Shown piece after piece: positions 1 through 6,024 of a stretch of DNA of 8,375 nucleotides. The stretch is from the NCBI GenBank assembly GCA_021736615.1, contig JAIPFN010000260.1, positions 1 through 8,375 on the forward strand. Direction: 5' to 3'. A model generated the notes under the pieces. The model was given only the letters and a program-made list of their open reading frames with translations. It did not search any database and had not been told where the DNA came from. The stretch is from Phycisphaerae bacterium. GTDB taxonomy: Bacteria > Planctomycetota > Phycisphaerae > Sedimentisphaerales > Anaerohalosphaeraceae. Made by a program: the position numbers and the translations under genes. Within the stretch, counting starts at the first letter, position 1. Every line of letters starts with the position of its first letter.

Positions 1-181
1 GGCCGGAGATGTTTTCATGGCCGGGATAGTTCTCGATGCGGTCGGTGTTATTGATCTGGCCGCCGGGGAAAAATTTCTCGATTACGAGAGTGCTGAGTCT
101 GTCGCGCGAGGTATAGAGGGCGGCACCTAGACCGGATGGGCCTGCGCCGATAATTATGCTGTCGTAAATTTTTGTTTCCAC
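1..181 (-). CDS. trxB: Thioredoxin reductase, N-terminal part (runs off the window)
   Basis: Flavoprotein that passes electrons from NADPH to thioredoxin in the cytoplasm. Only the first 60 codons are present; the gene continues past base 1. The translation begins [20 protein letters not shown], whose GAGPSG is the FAD-binding dinucleotide fold, and continues to [18 protein letters not shown], the segment typical of TrxB where the flavin and the start of the NADPH domain come together. The CxxC redox pair lies further on and cannot be checked. The start is GTG (181-179), chosen because GAAAGGA (197-191) sits nine bases upstream. That ribosome site overlaps the stop codon of the preceding membrane-protein gene, 14 bases away, so the two are almost surely co-transcribed. 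Thioredoxin is the electron donor for the ArsC type encoded further upstream. Identification is firm as a TrxB-family reductase; a ferredoxin/thioredoxin-like variant cannot be excluded from the N-terminus alone. Confidence 0.88.
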   Translation of the reverse strand, partial: METKIYDSIIIGAGPSGLGAALYTSRDRLSTLVIEKFFPGGQINNTDRIENYPGHENISG

Positions 182-195
182 TTTATCGATTCCTT

Positions 196-864
196 TCAAT
201 TATATTTCTGCATGGGCAAAGCCCATTCCAGCCGCATATCTGTTACTTTAACCACAATGCTGTCTTTGGCCGGTGGAGGCCAGTCGGCAGTGTAATTAAA
301 TCCTTTTATGGCGGCGTTGAAGGCGCGCCGGGCGAGTTCGGCATCGCCTATGGTTCTTATTTCAAGGGTTAACATTCTGCCGATGGGAAGTTTGCAGACC
401 GCGAAATAATAATCTTCCACACCTTCAGAGGAATTGGGTATTGGGGACGTAAAGACCAGTACTGTAAAATCCAGTCCGCCGATCTCTGTTTTGTCATTTC
501 TGACTTTCGTAAAACCGCCGTCAGTGACTTTCTGGTTTATGACCTCATTGAGATTCATTTCCATAGGGCTCATATAATACTTCCAACTGACCGAGGCGGT
601 GTCTATATAAGATTCTTTGAGCCTGCTTATAAGAAGAAAGGCACTTTCGGAATTGGAATATATCCATTTGTCAAAAGTTTTCCAGCCTCTTCCGGACGGC
701 ATGGATATTTTAAGTCCGTCAAACGGGGCGATGACCGGCGGCGAAAGCGGGATGTTTTTGCGACTGGAAACGACCAAAAACGATAGCATAAGCCCGAAAG
801 CGAATACACCAAGCAATGCTACCTCAGCAGGCGAATATTTATTTCTTTCTATTTTTAATTCCAT
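196..864 (-). CDS. Single-pass membrane protein of unknown function
   Basis: I do not recognise this 222-residue protein. A short basic N-terminus ([10 protein letters not shown]) precedes one hydrophobic helix at about residues 14-33 ([18 protein letters not shown]), followed by SSRKN. The rest is soluble and reads as an alternating alpha/beta domain, with a proline-rich linker at about 39-47 and a final segment rich in Trp, Pro and charged residues. There is no cleavage site or lipobox Cys, so the helix is probably an uncleaved anchor. Basic residues flank the helix on both sides, so the topology is uncertain. No Shine-Dalgarno is visible before ATG 864; a promoter candidate ends just six bases upstream, so the mRNA may be leaderless. 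The stop overlaps the trxB ribosome site, making a two-gene operon with trxB. The link to thiol redox is by position only. Confidence 0.72.
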   Translation of the reverse strand: MELKIERNKYSPAEVALLGVFAFGLMLSFLVVSSRKNIPLSPPVIAPFDGLKISMPSGRGWKTFDKWIYSNSESAFLLISRLKESYIDTASVSWKYYMSPMEMNLNEVINQKVTDGGFTKVRNDKTEIGGLDFTVLVFTSPIPNSSEGVEDYYFAVCKLPIGRMLTLEIRTIGDAELARRAFNAAIKGFNYTADWPPPAKDSIVVKVTDMRLEWALPMQKYN

Positions 865-870
865 TTAACT

Positions 871-899
871 ATATTAAATAAGAAGGGGAAATTTTGCAA
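871..899 (-). promoter_or_regulatory. Candidate sigma-70 promoter for the membrane protein-trxB operon
   Basis: On the minus strand TTGCAA (899-894) and TAATAT (876-871) are 17 bases apart. The -10 box matches the consensus at four of six positions. Transcription would begin at about 864-865, at or one base before the ATG, which fits the missing Shine-Dalgarno. It lies just downstream of the arsC terminator. Confidence 0.35.
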
Positions 900-908
900 T
901 AGCGAGAT

Positions 909-936
909 AAAAAAAATGCCGTCAAGAGACTTGCGG
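909..936 (-). terminator. Intrinsic terminator of arsC
   Basis: Read on the minus strand, bases 936-919 form a hairpin: CCG-AAG, three-base loop TCT, then CTT-CGG. One base is bulged on the 5' side (C934) and two on the 3' side (923-922) in the simplest pairing. An alternative pairing gives CAAG/CTTG with a single bulge. Two bases after the stem comes a run of eight T (916-909). It lies 15 bases past the arsC stop and separates arsC from the membrane protein-trxB unit. Confidence 0.65.
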
Positions 937-951
937 TAGTTGAAACCAAAC

Positions 952-1368
952 CTATATTTCGAGGTTTTCGACGAAATCTCTTATTTCGTCCCGGACCCGG
1001 CGGAATTCGGCGATTGTTTTTTCTTCAGTAGCGATTATTTCTGAAGGATCGTCGAATTTATGGTGCAAAACAGTGGCTTTTCCGGGAAAAACGGGGCATA
1101 ATTCTTTGGCATTGTCACAGACAGTGACCACAAGGTCGAATTCGAGACCGACAAAGTCGTCTGTGTGCTGCGGGATGTGCGATGAGATGTCAACGCCTGC
1201 TTCTTTCATTATCGCCACTGCGCGTTCATTTAATTTTCCGGGATTCACACCGGCTGAAAAAGCGATTAAGTCCTTACTGCGCAAGAAGTTAGCCCATCCA
1301 TCGGCCATCTGGGAGCGGCAGGAATTTCCGGTACAAAGAAATAAAACCTTTTTTCGTTCGTCTGACAT
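952..1368 (-). CDS. arsC: Arsenate reductase, thioredoxin-coupled (low-molecular-weight phosphatase fold)
   Basis: Reduces arsenate to arsenite in the cytoplasm, using thioredoxin as final reductant. The 138-residue length fits the Staphylococcus pI258/Bacillus ArsC type. All key residues are in place: the P-loop LCTGNSCRS with nucleophile Cys12 and Arg18, the relay cysteines Cys84 and Cys91 in VTVCDNAKELCPVFPG, and the general-acid Asp107 in FDDPSE. The Cys spacing (72 and 7) equals that of the 10/82/89 triad of the family. I chose ATG 1368 because AAGGG stands nine bases before it; an in-frame TTG at 1377 overlaps that ribosome site and is unlikely. No arsR, arsenite pump or other ars gene is visible. 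It is a single-gene unit with its own terminator, divergent from the esterase operon. The nearby trxB makes a functional link plausible. Confidence 0.93.
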   Translation of the reverse strand: MSDERKKVLFLCTGNSCRSQMADGWANFLRSKDLIAFSAGVNPGKLNERAVAIMKEAGVDISSHIPQHTDDFVGLEFDLVVTVCDNAKELCPVFPGKATVLHHKFDDPSEIIATEEKTIAEFRRVRDEIRDFVENLEI

Positions 1369-1370
1369 AT

Positions 1371-1387
1371 ATATCAACCCTTATATT
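1371..1387 (+). repeat. Copy 1 of a 17-base direct repeat, at the arsC start
   Basis: ATATCAACCCTTATATT, matching bases 1448-1464 at 16 of 17 positions; the centres are 77 bases apart. This copy covers the predicted arsC -10 box and ribosome site. It is placed where a bound repressor would block arsC. Confidence 0.5.
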
Positions 1388-1410
1388 ATGTTTGTGTGTT
1401 TTTGTGTTAA
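1383..1410 (-). promoter_or_regulatory. Candidate arsC promoter
   Basis: On the minus strand TTAACA (1410-1405, five of six to consensus) and TAATAT (1388-1383) are 16 bases apart. Transcription would start near 1376, just before or within the AAGGG ribosome site. The -10 box lies inside the first copy of the 17-base repeat (1371-1387). The promoter overlaps the one facing the opposite way. Confidence 0.4.
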
Positions 1411-1420
1411 TCGTTATTAT
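1392..1420 (+). promoter_or_regulatory. Candidate promoter for the esterase operon
   Basis: TTGTGT (1392-1397) and TATTAT (1415-1420, five of six) are 17 bases apart. The -35 box is poor (three of six), so an activator or a different promoter is possible. The leader would be about 55 bases and would contain the 1447-1464 inverted repeat. Confidence 0.33.
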
Positions 1421-1446
1421 GGTATAGCTTATTGTATTGCTTTGTT

Positions 1447-1464
1447 AATATCAACCCTGATATT
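1447..1464 (+). repeat. Copy 2 of the repeat: inverted repeat before the esterase 1 ribosome site
   Basis: AATATCA, four-base centre ACCC, then TGATATT: a perfect 7-base inverted repeat. It contains the second copy (1448-1464) of the sequence found at 1371-1387 and ends three bases before AGGAG (1468-1472). It could be a protein operator or an mRNA hairpin limiting access to the ribosome site. Confidence 0.5.
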
Positions 1465-1482
1465 GTTAGGAGTTTGTTAGAG

Positions 1483-2934
1483 ATGAAAATTGCACGTCGA
1501 ATTTCTCTTGCTGGTTTAGTTTTACTGTTTGTGTCATTGTCTGCTGCAGATGTTCGTCTTGCCGCTGTGCTTGGCAGTAATATGGTTATGCAAAGGGAGA
1601 CGAAGGCTAATATCTGGGGATGGGCCGATCCCGGCGAAAAGATCACTGTCGGTACATCATGGCAGTCGTTTCCGATAAAACCCGCGACAGCGGACAAAGA
1701 CGGTAAATGGAAAATCGCTGTAAATACCCCGGCTGCCGGCGGGCCTTATAAGATCACTATCAAAGGTAAAAACACCATCACGCTTGAAAATATTCTTATC
1801 GGCGAAGTGTGGCTGGCCTCGGGACAATCCAATATGGAAATGCCGCTGGTGAAAGTTTCAAACTCTTATACCGGCATTAAGGATTCGGAAAAAGAGGTCG
1901 CCGCTGCTAATTACCCGGAGATTCGGCTGTTTCAGGTTGGTAATTTTTCAAGCAAAGAACCGCTTGACGATGTTGGGCCGGGAATCGAGATGTACGGAGT
2001 TCCGGCATCGGACTGCAAATGGAAAGCCTGCAGCAGCGAGACTATCGCTGCATTTTCATCGACGGCGTACTTTTTTGCCCGTAAGCTGCACAAAGAACTC
2101 GGGGTACCCGTCGGGATCATTGATTCTACATGGGGCGGAACACGTGCGGAGGTCTGGACACCAGCGGCAGGTCTGGAAAAGCTGGGATATACGAACGAGT
2201 TAAAGCAGGCTGCCGAAAGCCCGCAAGACGCGAAGAAAAAGTTGCCTACAAGGCTTTACAACGGTATGATCCACCCGCTGCGAAACCTTACGATCAGGGG
2301 AGCGATCTGGTATCAGGGCGAGGGCAACTCCTGGCAGGCAAACAAATATCGCGATCTGTTTTCAACCATGATCACCAGTTGGCGAACTGCCTGGGGACAG
2401 GGTGATTTTCCGTTCTACTTTGTGCAGATCGCACCGTTTAAATACAGTGAAAATAACCCTTCAGAGGAACTTCGCGAAGCTCAGATGAAAACGCTTTCGC
2501 TGAAGAATACCGGGATGGCGGTGACTATGGATATTGCAAATCTGACCGACATTCATCCCAAGAATAAACAGGAAGTCGGCAGGCGGCTTGCGCTTTGGGC
2601 TTTGGCGAAAGATTACGGTAAAAAAACCATCGTCTATTCGGGGCCTATCTATAAATCGATGAGGGTTGAGGGCGATAAGATTCGGCTTACTTTTGATTAT
2701 ACGGGTTCGGGGCTGAAGACTATCGACGGTAAAGAGATTTCGCATCTTACTATCGCCGGTGCCGACAAAAAGTTTGTCGAGGCCAAAGGCGTTATTGACG
2801 GCGATACTGTGGTTGTCTACAGTGATGCTGTTAAAAATCCTGCGGCGGTTAGATATGGCTGGTCGAATACGGCAGAGCCTAATCTTGCTAATAAAGAAGG
2901 TTTGCCTGCTTCGTCATTCAGGACGGATGATTGA
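1483..2934 (+). CDS. Sialate O-acetylesterase-like exported esterase, copy 1
   Basis: SGNH-type carbohydrate O-acetylesterase (SASA family), 483 residues, predicted to be exported and to remove acetyl groups from a glycan. A signal peptide (MKIARRISLAGLVLLFVSLSAADV) is followed by the family's usual mature start and an N-terminal beta-sandwich. The catalytic domain has Ser116 in SGQSNM, STWGG near residue 220, WYQGEGN at 276-282 and the catalytic His358 in DIHPKNK. A C-terminal beta domain ends YGWSNTAEPNL. I chose ATG 1483 because AGGAG (1468-1472) lies ten bases before it and because the start aligns with copy 2. Relative to copy 2 it lacks a helical insert of about 40 residues before the WYQGE block. 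It has extra residues near 160-175 and stops at TGA where copy 2 reads Trp. The usual QGESN is QGEGN. The true substrate is unknown; sialic acid is only the family name. Confidence 0.88.
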   Translation: MKIARRISLAGLVLLFVSLSAADVRLAAVLGSNMVMQRETKANIWGWADPGEKITVGTSWQSFPIKPATADKDGKWKIAVNTPAAGGPYKITIKGKNTITLENILIGEVWLASGQSNMEMPLVKVSNSYTGIKDSEKEVAAANYPEIRLFQVGNFSSKEPLDDVGPGIEMYGVPASDCKWKACSSETIAAFSSTAYFFARKLHKELGVPVGIIDSTWGGTRAEVWTPAAGLEKLGYTNELKQAAESPQDAKKKLPTRLYNGMIHPLRNLTIRGAIWYQGEGNSWQANKYRDLFSTMITSWRTAWGQGDFPFYFVQIAPFKYSENNPSEELREAQMKTLSLKNTGMAVTMDIANLTDIHPKNKQEVGRRLALWALAKDYGKKTIVYSGPIYKSMRVEGDKIRLTFDYTGSGLKTIDGKEISHLTIAGADKKFVEAKGVIDGDTVVVYSDAVKNPAAVRYGWSNTAEPNLANKEGLPASSFRTDD

Positions 2935-2960
2935 AAACAATTGTGGATTACGAATTGATG

Positions 2961-2978
2961 ATTCGGGCTTTGCCCGGG
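2961..2978 (+). other. Hairpin between the two esterase genes
   Basis: CGGGC (2964-2968), loop TTT, GCCCG (2972-2976), extendable by two G-T pairs. An AT-rich stretch follows, with seven T at 2993-2999. The T run starts too far from the stem for a standard terminator, so partial attenuation or mRNA end protection is more likely. Esterase 2 has its own AGGAG at 3000-3004. Confidence 0.35.
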
Positions 2979-3012
2979 ACTATTTAATTTTATTTTTTTA
3001 GGAGTTTTTAAG

Positions 3013-4554
3013 ATGAAGATCGCTCGTCGAATTGCCCTCGTTGGGCTTGTTGTTTTGTTTGTGTCGGTGGCCGTTGGTAATGTGAAACTGCCTGCTGTTT
3101 TTGGTGACAATATGGTTTTGCAGCGTAACAGTGAAGCGACTATCTGGGGTTGGGCCGATCCGGGTGAGAATGTTACGGTTTCGGCAAACTGGCAGTCAAT
3201 GGAATTGGCAAATACCACTGCCGGTGCCGACGGTAAGTGGTCGGTAAAGATCAAAACGCCAAAGGCAGGCGGACCGCACGAGCTTTACATTAAAGGTAAT
3301 TATACTATTACGCTTAGAAACATTCTTATCGGTGAGGTGTGGGTTTGCTCCGGGCAGTCGAATATGCAGTGGAGTATGCGAGCAACAGAAAACGCGGAAA
3401 AAAATATAGCCGCGGCTAATTATCCCAAGATTCGTTTGTTCTATGTTCCAAGAACAGTCGCAGATGAGCCGCAGGATGATTGTATTGCTAACTGGTCCGA
3501 GTGTTCGCCGGAAACCGTTGCCAATTTCAGCGCAGTGGCATACTACTTTGGAAAGCATCTTTTTGACGAGCTTAATGTTCCGATCGGGCTTATTCATACC
3601 AGTTGGGGCGGGACGCTGGCAGAGGCCTGGACACGTCGTGAGATTCTCGAAGCCAATAAGGATTTCAAACCTATCGTTGAACGGTTTGAAGCAGGCAAAG
3701 CCAGGCTTCCCGAGGCTTTGAAGAACTATGAAAAAAACCTGAAGGCCTGGCCTGCGGCAGTGGAAAAGGCAAAGGTTGAAGGCAAAAAGCCTCCGCGTCG
3801 CCCGGGTAAGCCGGCGGCAAGAAACTCCAACAGTCCGTCAAGTCTTTATAACGCCATGATTGCACCGATTATTCCTTTTGGTATCAAGGGAGCTATCTGG
3901 TACCAGGGCGAATCGAATGTTTCTCGCGCGTATCAGTACAGGACGCTTTTCCCGGCGATGATAACCAACTGGCGTAATGACTGGGGAGTGGGTGATTTTC
4001 CGTTCTACTATGTGCAGATCGCACCGTTTAATTACAGAGGTGCAGGGCAGGAGTCGCAGGAACTTCGCGAGGCACAGATGCTGACGCTTTCGCTTAAGAA
4101 TACCGGCATGGCTGTGATCAGCGACATCGGCAACATCAATAACATCCATCCGAAGAACAAACTTGATGTCGGTAAACGCCTTGCACTTTGGGCGCTCGCC
4201 AAAGATTACGGCAAAACCGGCATCGTCTATTCCGGACCTATCTATAAATCGATGAAGGTTGAAAGCGACAAGATCAGGCTTTCGTTTGATTACACCGGAT
4301 CGGGCCTTACGACTATGGACGGCAAGGAAGTTTCGCACCTGACTATTGCAGGCGGAGACAAAAATTTCGTCGAGGCAAAAGGCGTTATCGAAGGCAATAC
4401 TGTAGTAGTATCCAGCGATTCCGTTAAAAAGCCCGTCGCGGTTCGTTACGGCTGGTCGAACACCGCGGAACCAAACCTTGCCAATAAAGAAGGTTTGCCT
4501 GCTTCGTCGTTCAGGACGGATGACTGGCCGGGTGCTTCTTATCAGGCCAGATGA
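3013..4554 (+). CDS. Sialate O-acetylesterase-like exported esterase, copy 2
   Basis: Tandem paralogue of the preceding gene, 513 residues, same fold and probable role in glycan deacetylation outside the cytoplasm. The signal peptide (MKIARRIALVGLVVLFVSVAVG) precedes NVKLPAVFGDNMVLQR, the classic mature start of this family. Catalytic Ser116 lies in SGQSNM, TSWGGT near 200, WYQGESN at 296-302 and His379 in NIHPKNK. The helical, basic insert at about 218-272 (up to PPRRPGKPAARNS) is usual for the family, so this copy has the more ancestral architecture. Residue 377, two before His379, is Asn where copy 1 has Asp; whether this affects the triad is unknown. ATG 3013 follows AGGAG by eight bases. 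The ending DDWPGASYQAR is nine residues longer than copy 1. The gap to the oxidoreductase is 42 bases, so co-transcription is likely. Confidence 0.9.
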   Translation: MKIARRIALVGLVVLFVSVAVGNVKLPAVFGDNMVLQRNSEATIWGWADPGENVTVSANWQSMELANTTAGADGKWSVKIKTPKAGGPHELYIKGNYTITLRNILIGEVWVCSGQSNMQWSMRATENAEKNIAAANYPKIRLFYVPRTVADEPQDDCIANWSECSPETVANFSAVAYYFGKHLFDELNVPIGLIHTSWGGTLAEAWTRREILEANKDFKPIVERFEAGKARLPEALKNYEKNLKAWPAAVEKAKVEGKKPPRRPGKPAARNSNSPSSLYNAMIAPIIPFGIKGAIWYQGESNVSRAYQYRTLFPAMITNWRNDWGVGDFPFYYVQIAPFNYRGAGQESQELREAQMLTLSLKNTGMAVISDIGNINNIHPKNKLDVGKRLALWALAKDYGKTGIVYSGPIYKSMKVESDKIRLSFDYTGSGLTTMDGKEVSHLTIAGGDKNFVEAKGVIEGNTVVVSSDSVKKPVAVRYGWSNTAEPNLANKEGLPASSFRTDDWPGASYQAR

Positions 4555-4596
4555 TAATTCACCTGAAATTATAAATATTATTTAAGGAGTTAAACA

Positions 4597-5970
4597 TTGA
4601 GTAAAAAAAGTAAAACTACTATGCGTCGCCGTGATTTTCTTGCTGCTGCCGGTGCAGTAGCGGCAAGCACATTTGTCCCGCAGCACTTCAACATTCTCAA
4701 GGCCGGAGTATCGCCTAACAGTAAGGTAAACGTTGCTATGATAGGCGGCGGCGGTATTGCCGGCATGGCTTTCGGCGGATGCAAAGGCGAGAACATTGTC
4801 GCGGTTTGTGATGTAGACAGCAATCATAATAAACGCGAAGGCGCCAAAAGCTTTACCGACTTCCGTGTGATGTTAGACAAGATGGGCAAAGAGATCGACG
4901 CGGTTTGTGTAAACACACCGGACCACACTCACTTTGCCGCAACAATGATAGCGATGGAACTCGGCATTCATGTTTGCACACAGAAGCCTTTGACGCATAA
5001 TATCTGGCAGGCAAGAACTCTGTATAAAGCCGCCAAAAAGTACCCCAAGGTTCTCACCAACATGGGTAACCAGGGGCATACTTACAACGGTATTCGCACG
5101 ATGAAGGAGTGGTACGAAGCGGGTGTCCTCGGTCAGGTCAAAGAGGTTTACAGCGGCATAGGTTTCAATTTTGGAGGTACATATTTTGGGAAACCGGAAA
5201 CTAATCCCCCGGCAAAAACACCTGTACCTGACAATCTGAACTGGGATCTTTGGATCGGTCCCGGCATTGAAGCTGATTACAACCCCATTTACCATCCAAG
5301 ACGATGGCGAGGCTTCTATAATTACGGTGGAGCCCAGCTTGCTGACTGGTTCTGCCATATTAATGACGGCCCTGTTTATATCCTCGATCTTTATGGACCA
5401 ACAGAAATCGAATGTCTGGAAAGAAAAACAAACGTCGGAAATCTTGTCACTGACAGCTGTCATGTTCGCTGGAAGTTCCCGAAACGCGGTAAAATGGCTC
5501 CTTGCGACCTTCACTGGTCCGATGGCCCGGGTCTAAAGCTCAAGTGCCCTGATGATTGGGGGCATGGTAAAAAACCCGGAAGCGGCTCTATCTGGTATGC
5601 TGACAAAAACAATGGATACCTTGATGAAAGATCTAACAATCCAAAACTGGTAAACCGCTCTAAGATGGTCGAAATGCAGAAGGCAAATGAAATGCCAGCG
5701 GAGAAATATCCACGTATTAAGCACGGCAGTCCGCATAGAGAACTGATGGAAGCTATCAAGGGCGGACCGAAATGTGGTTCGCGCTTTGAGTACGCCGCGC
5801 GTCTTACAGAGACAAGCCTGCTTGGCGTACTTGCCCAGCGCTTTGGCGGAAAGATCGAATGGGATGCAAAGAACATGAAGATAACAAACCGCCCGGAACT
5901 AAACGCTTATATCAAAGAGCCTGTTCGCAAAGGATGGGAAGATTACGGCACAGACCTCTGGAAAGCTTAA
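4597..5970 (+). CDS. Tat-exported Gfo/Idh/MocA family oxidoreductase
   Basis: NAD(P)-dependent sugar oxidoreductase family protein, 457 residues, with a twin-arginine signal: MRRRDFLAAAGAVAAST at residues 9-25. It is probably folded with its cofactor and then exported. The Rossmann core shows the glycine run IGGGGIAG (49-56), the acidic DVD (72-74) and NTPDHTH (107-112). The family's EKP lysine motif is present as QKP (129-131). The second domain carries NMGNQGH (155-161), NWDLWIGP, YHPRRWRGFYNYGG and ADWFCH, with His254 near the expected active site. These are features of exported planctomycete/Bacteroidetes members and resemble GH109-type NAD-using glycosidases. The start is TTG 4597 with AAGGAG seven bases before it; ATG 4621 would leave 31 bases, too far. 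It is last in the esterase operon, followed by a strong terminator. The substrate is unknown. Confidence 0.88.
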   Translation: MSKKSKTTMRRRDFLAAAGAVAASTFVPQHFNILKAGVSPNSKVNVAMIGGGGIAGMAFGGCKGENIVAVCDVDSNHNKREGAKSFTDFRVMLDKMGKEIDAVCVNTPDHTHFAATMIAMELGIHVCTQKPLTHNIWQARTLYKAAKKYPKVLTNMGNQGHTYNGIRTMKEWYEAGVLGQVKEVYSGIGFNFGGTYFGKPETNPPAKTPVPDNLNWDLWIGPGIEADYNPIYHPRRWRGFYNYGGAQLADWFCHINDGPVYILDLYGPTEIECLERKTNVGNLVTDSCHVRWKFPKRGKMAPCDLHWSDGPGLKLKCPDDWGHGKKPGSGSIWYADKNNGYLDERSNNPKLVNRSKMVEMQKANEMPAEKYPRIKHGSPHRELMEAIKGGPKCGSRFEYAARLTETSLLGVLAQRFGGKIEWDAKNMKITNRPELNAYIKEPVRKGWEDYGTDLWKA

Positions 5971-5988
5971 TCGAAAAAGTAAATTGTC

Positions 5989-6024
5989 AAGCGGCAGGGT
6001 CAATAAGGCCTTGCCGCTTTTTTT
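5989..6024 (+). terminator. Strong intrinsic terminator of the esterase-oxidoreductase operon
   Basis: Bases 5989-5999 pair with 6009-6019 in an 11-base stem with one G-T pair and a nine-base loop, followed by seven T (6018-6024, the first two in the stem). The T run overlaps the TAA stop (6025-6023) of the convergent flavoprotein gene. On the minus strand the stem has no good T run, so it may only partly stop transcription from that side. Confidence 0.85.

Noticed and set aside
1369..1377. TTG start for arsC three codons upstream of the ATG.
   Set aside because: It overlaps the AAGGG ribosome site that correctly spaces ATG 1368, and it has no ribosome site of its own.
1432..1482. Upstream extension of esterase 1 to an earlier in-frame start.
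   Set aside because: It would place residues before the signal peptide, ignore AGGAG at 1468-1472, and break the alignment with the start of copy 2.
2932..2955. In-frame TGA ending esterase 1 where esterase 2 has TGG (Trp), suggesting stop read-through or recoding.
   Set aside because: The codons after this TGA (to a second TGA at 2953-2955) show no likeness to the end of copy 2, and TGA is a normal stop elsewhere here. A simple nonsense change trimming nine residues explains it.
2938..2957. Short inverted repeat CAATT...AATTG after esterase 1, as a possible insertion scar.
   Set aside because: It has only five paired bases around a ten-base centre in AT-rich DNA, with no target duplication or transposase remnant nearby.
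2817..4338. Long minus-strand open frames (2817-3254, 3196-3597, 3838-4338) opposite the esterases.
   Set aside because: They are antisense to conserved coding sequence. Similar shadow frames opposite both paralogues follow from shared codons, not from a real gene.
4873..5514. 213-codon minus-strand open frame opposite the oxidoreductase gene.
   Set aside because: It lies wholly antisense to a well-supported gene with intact family motifs. It has no ribosome site I can see, and its translation looks like no protein family.
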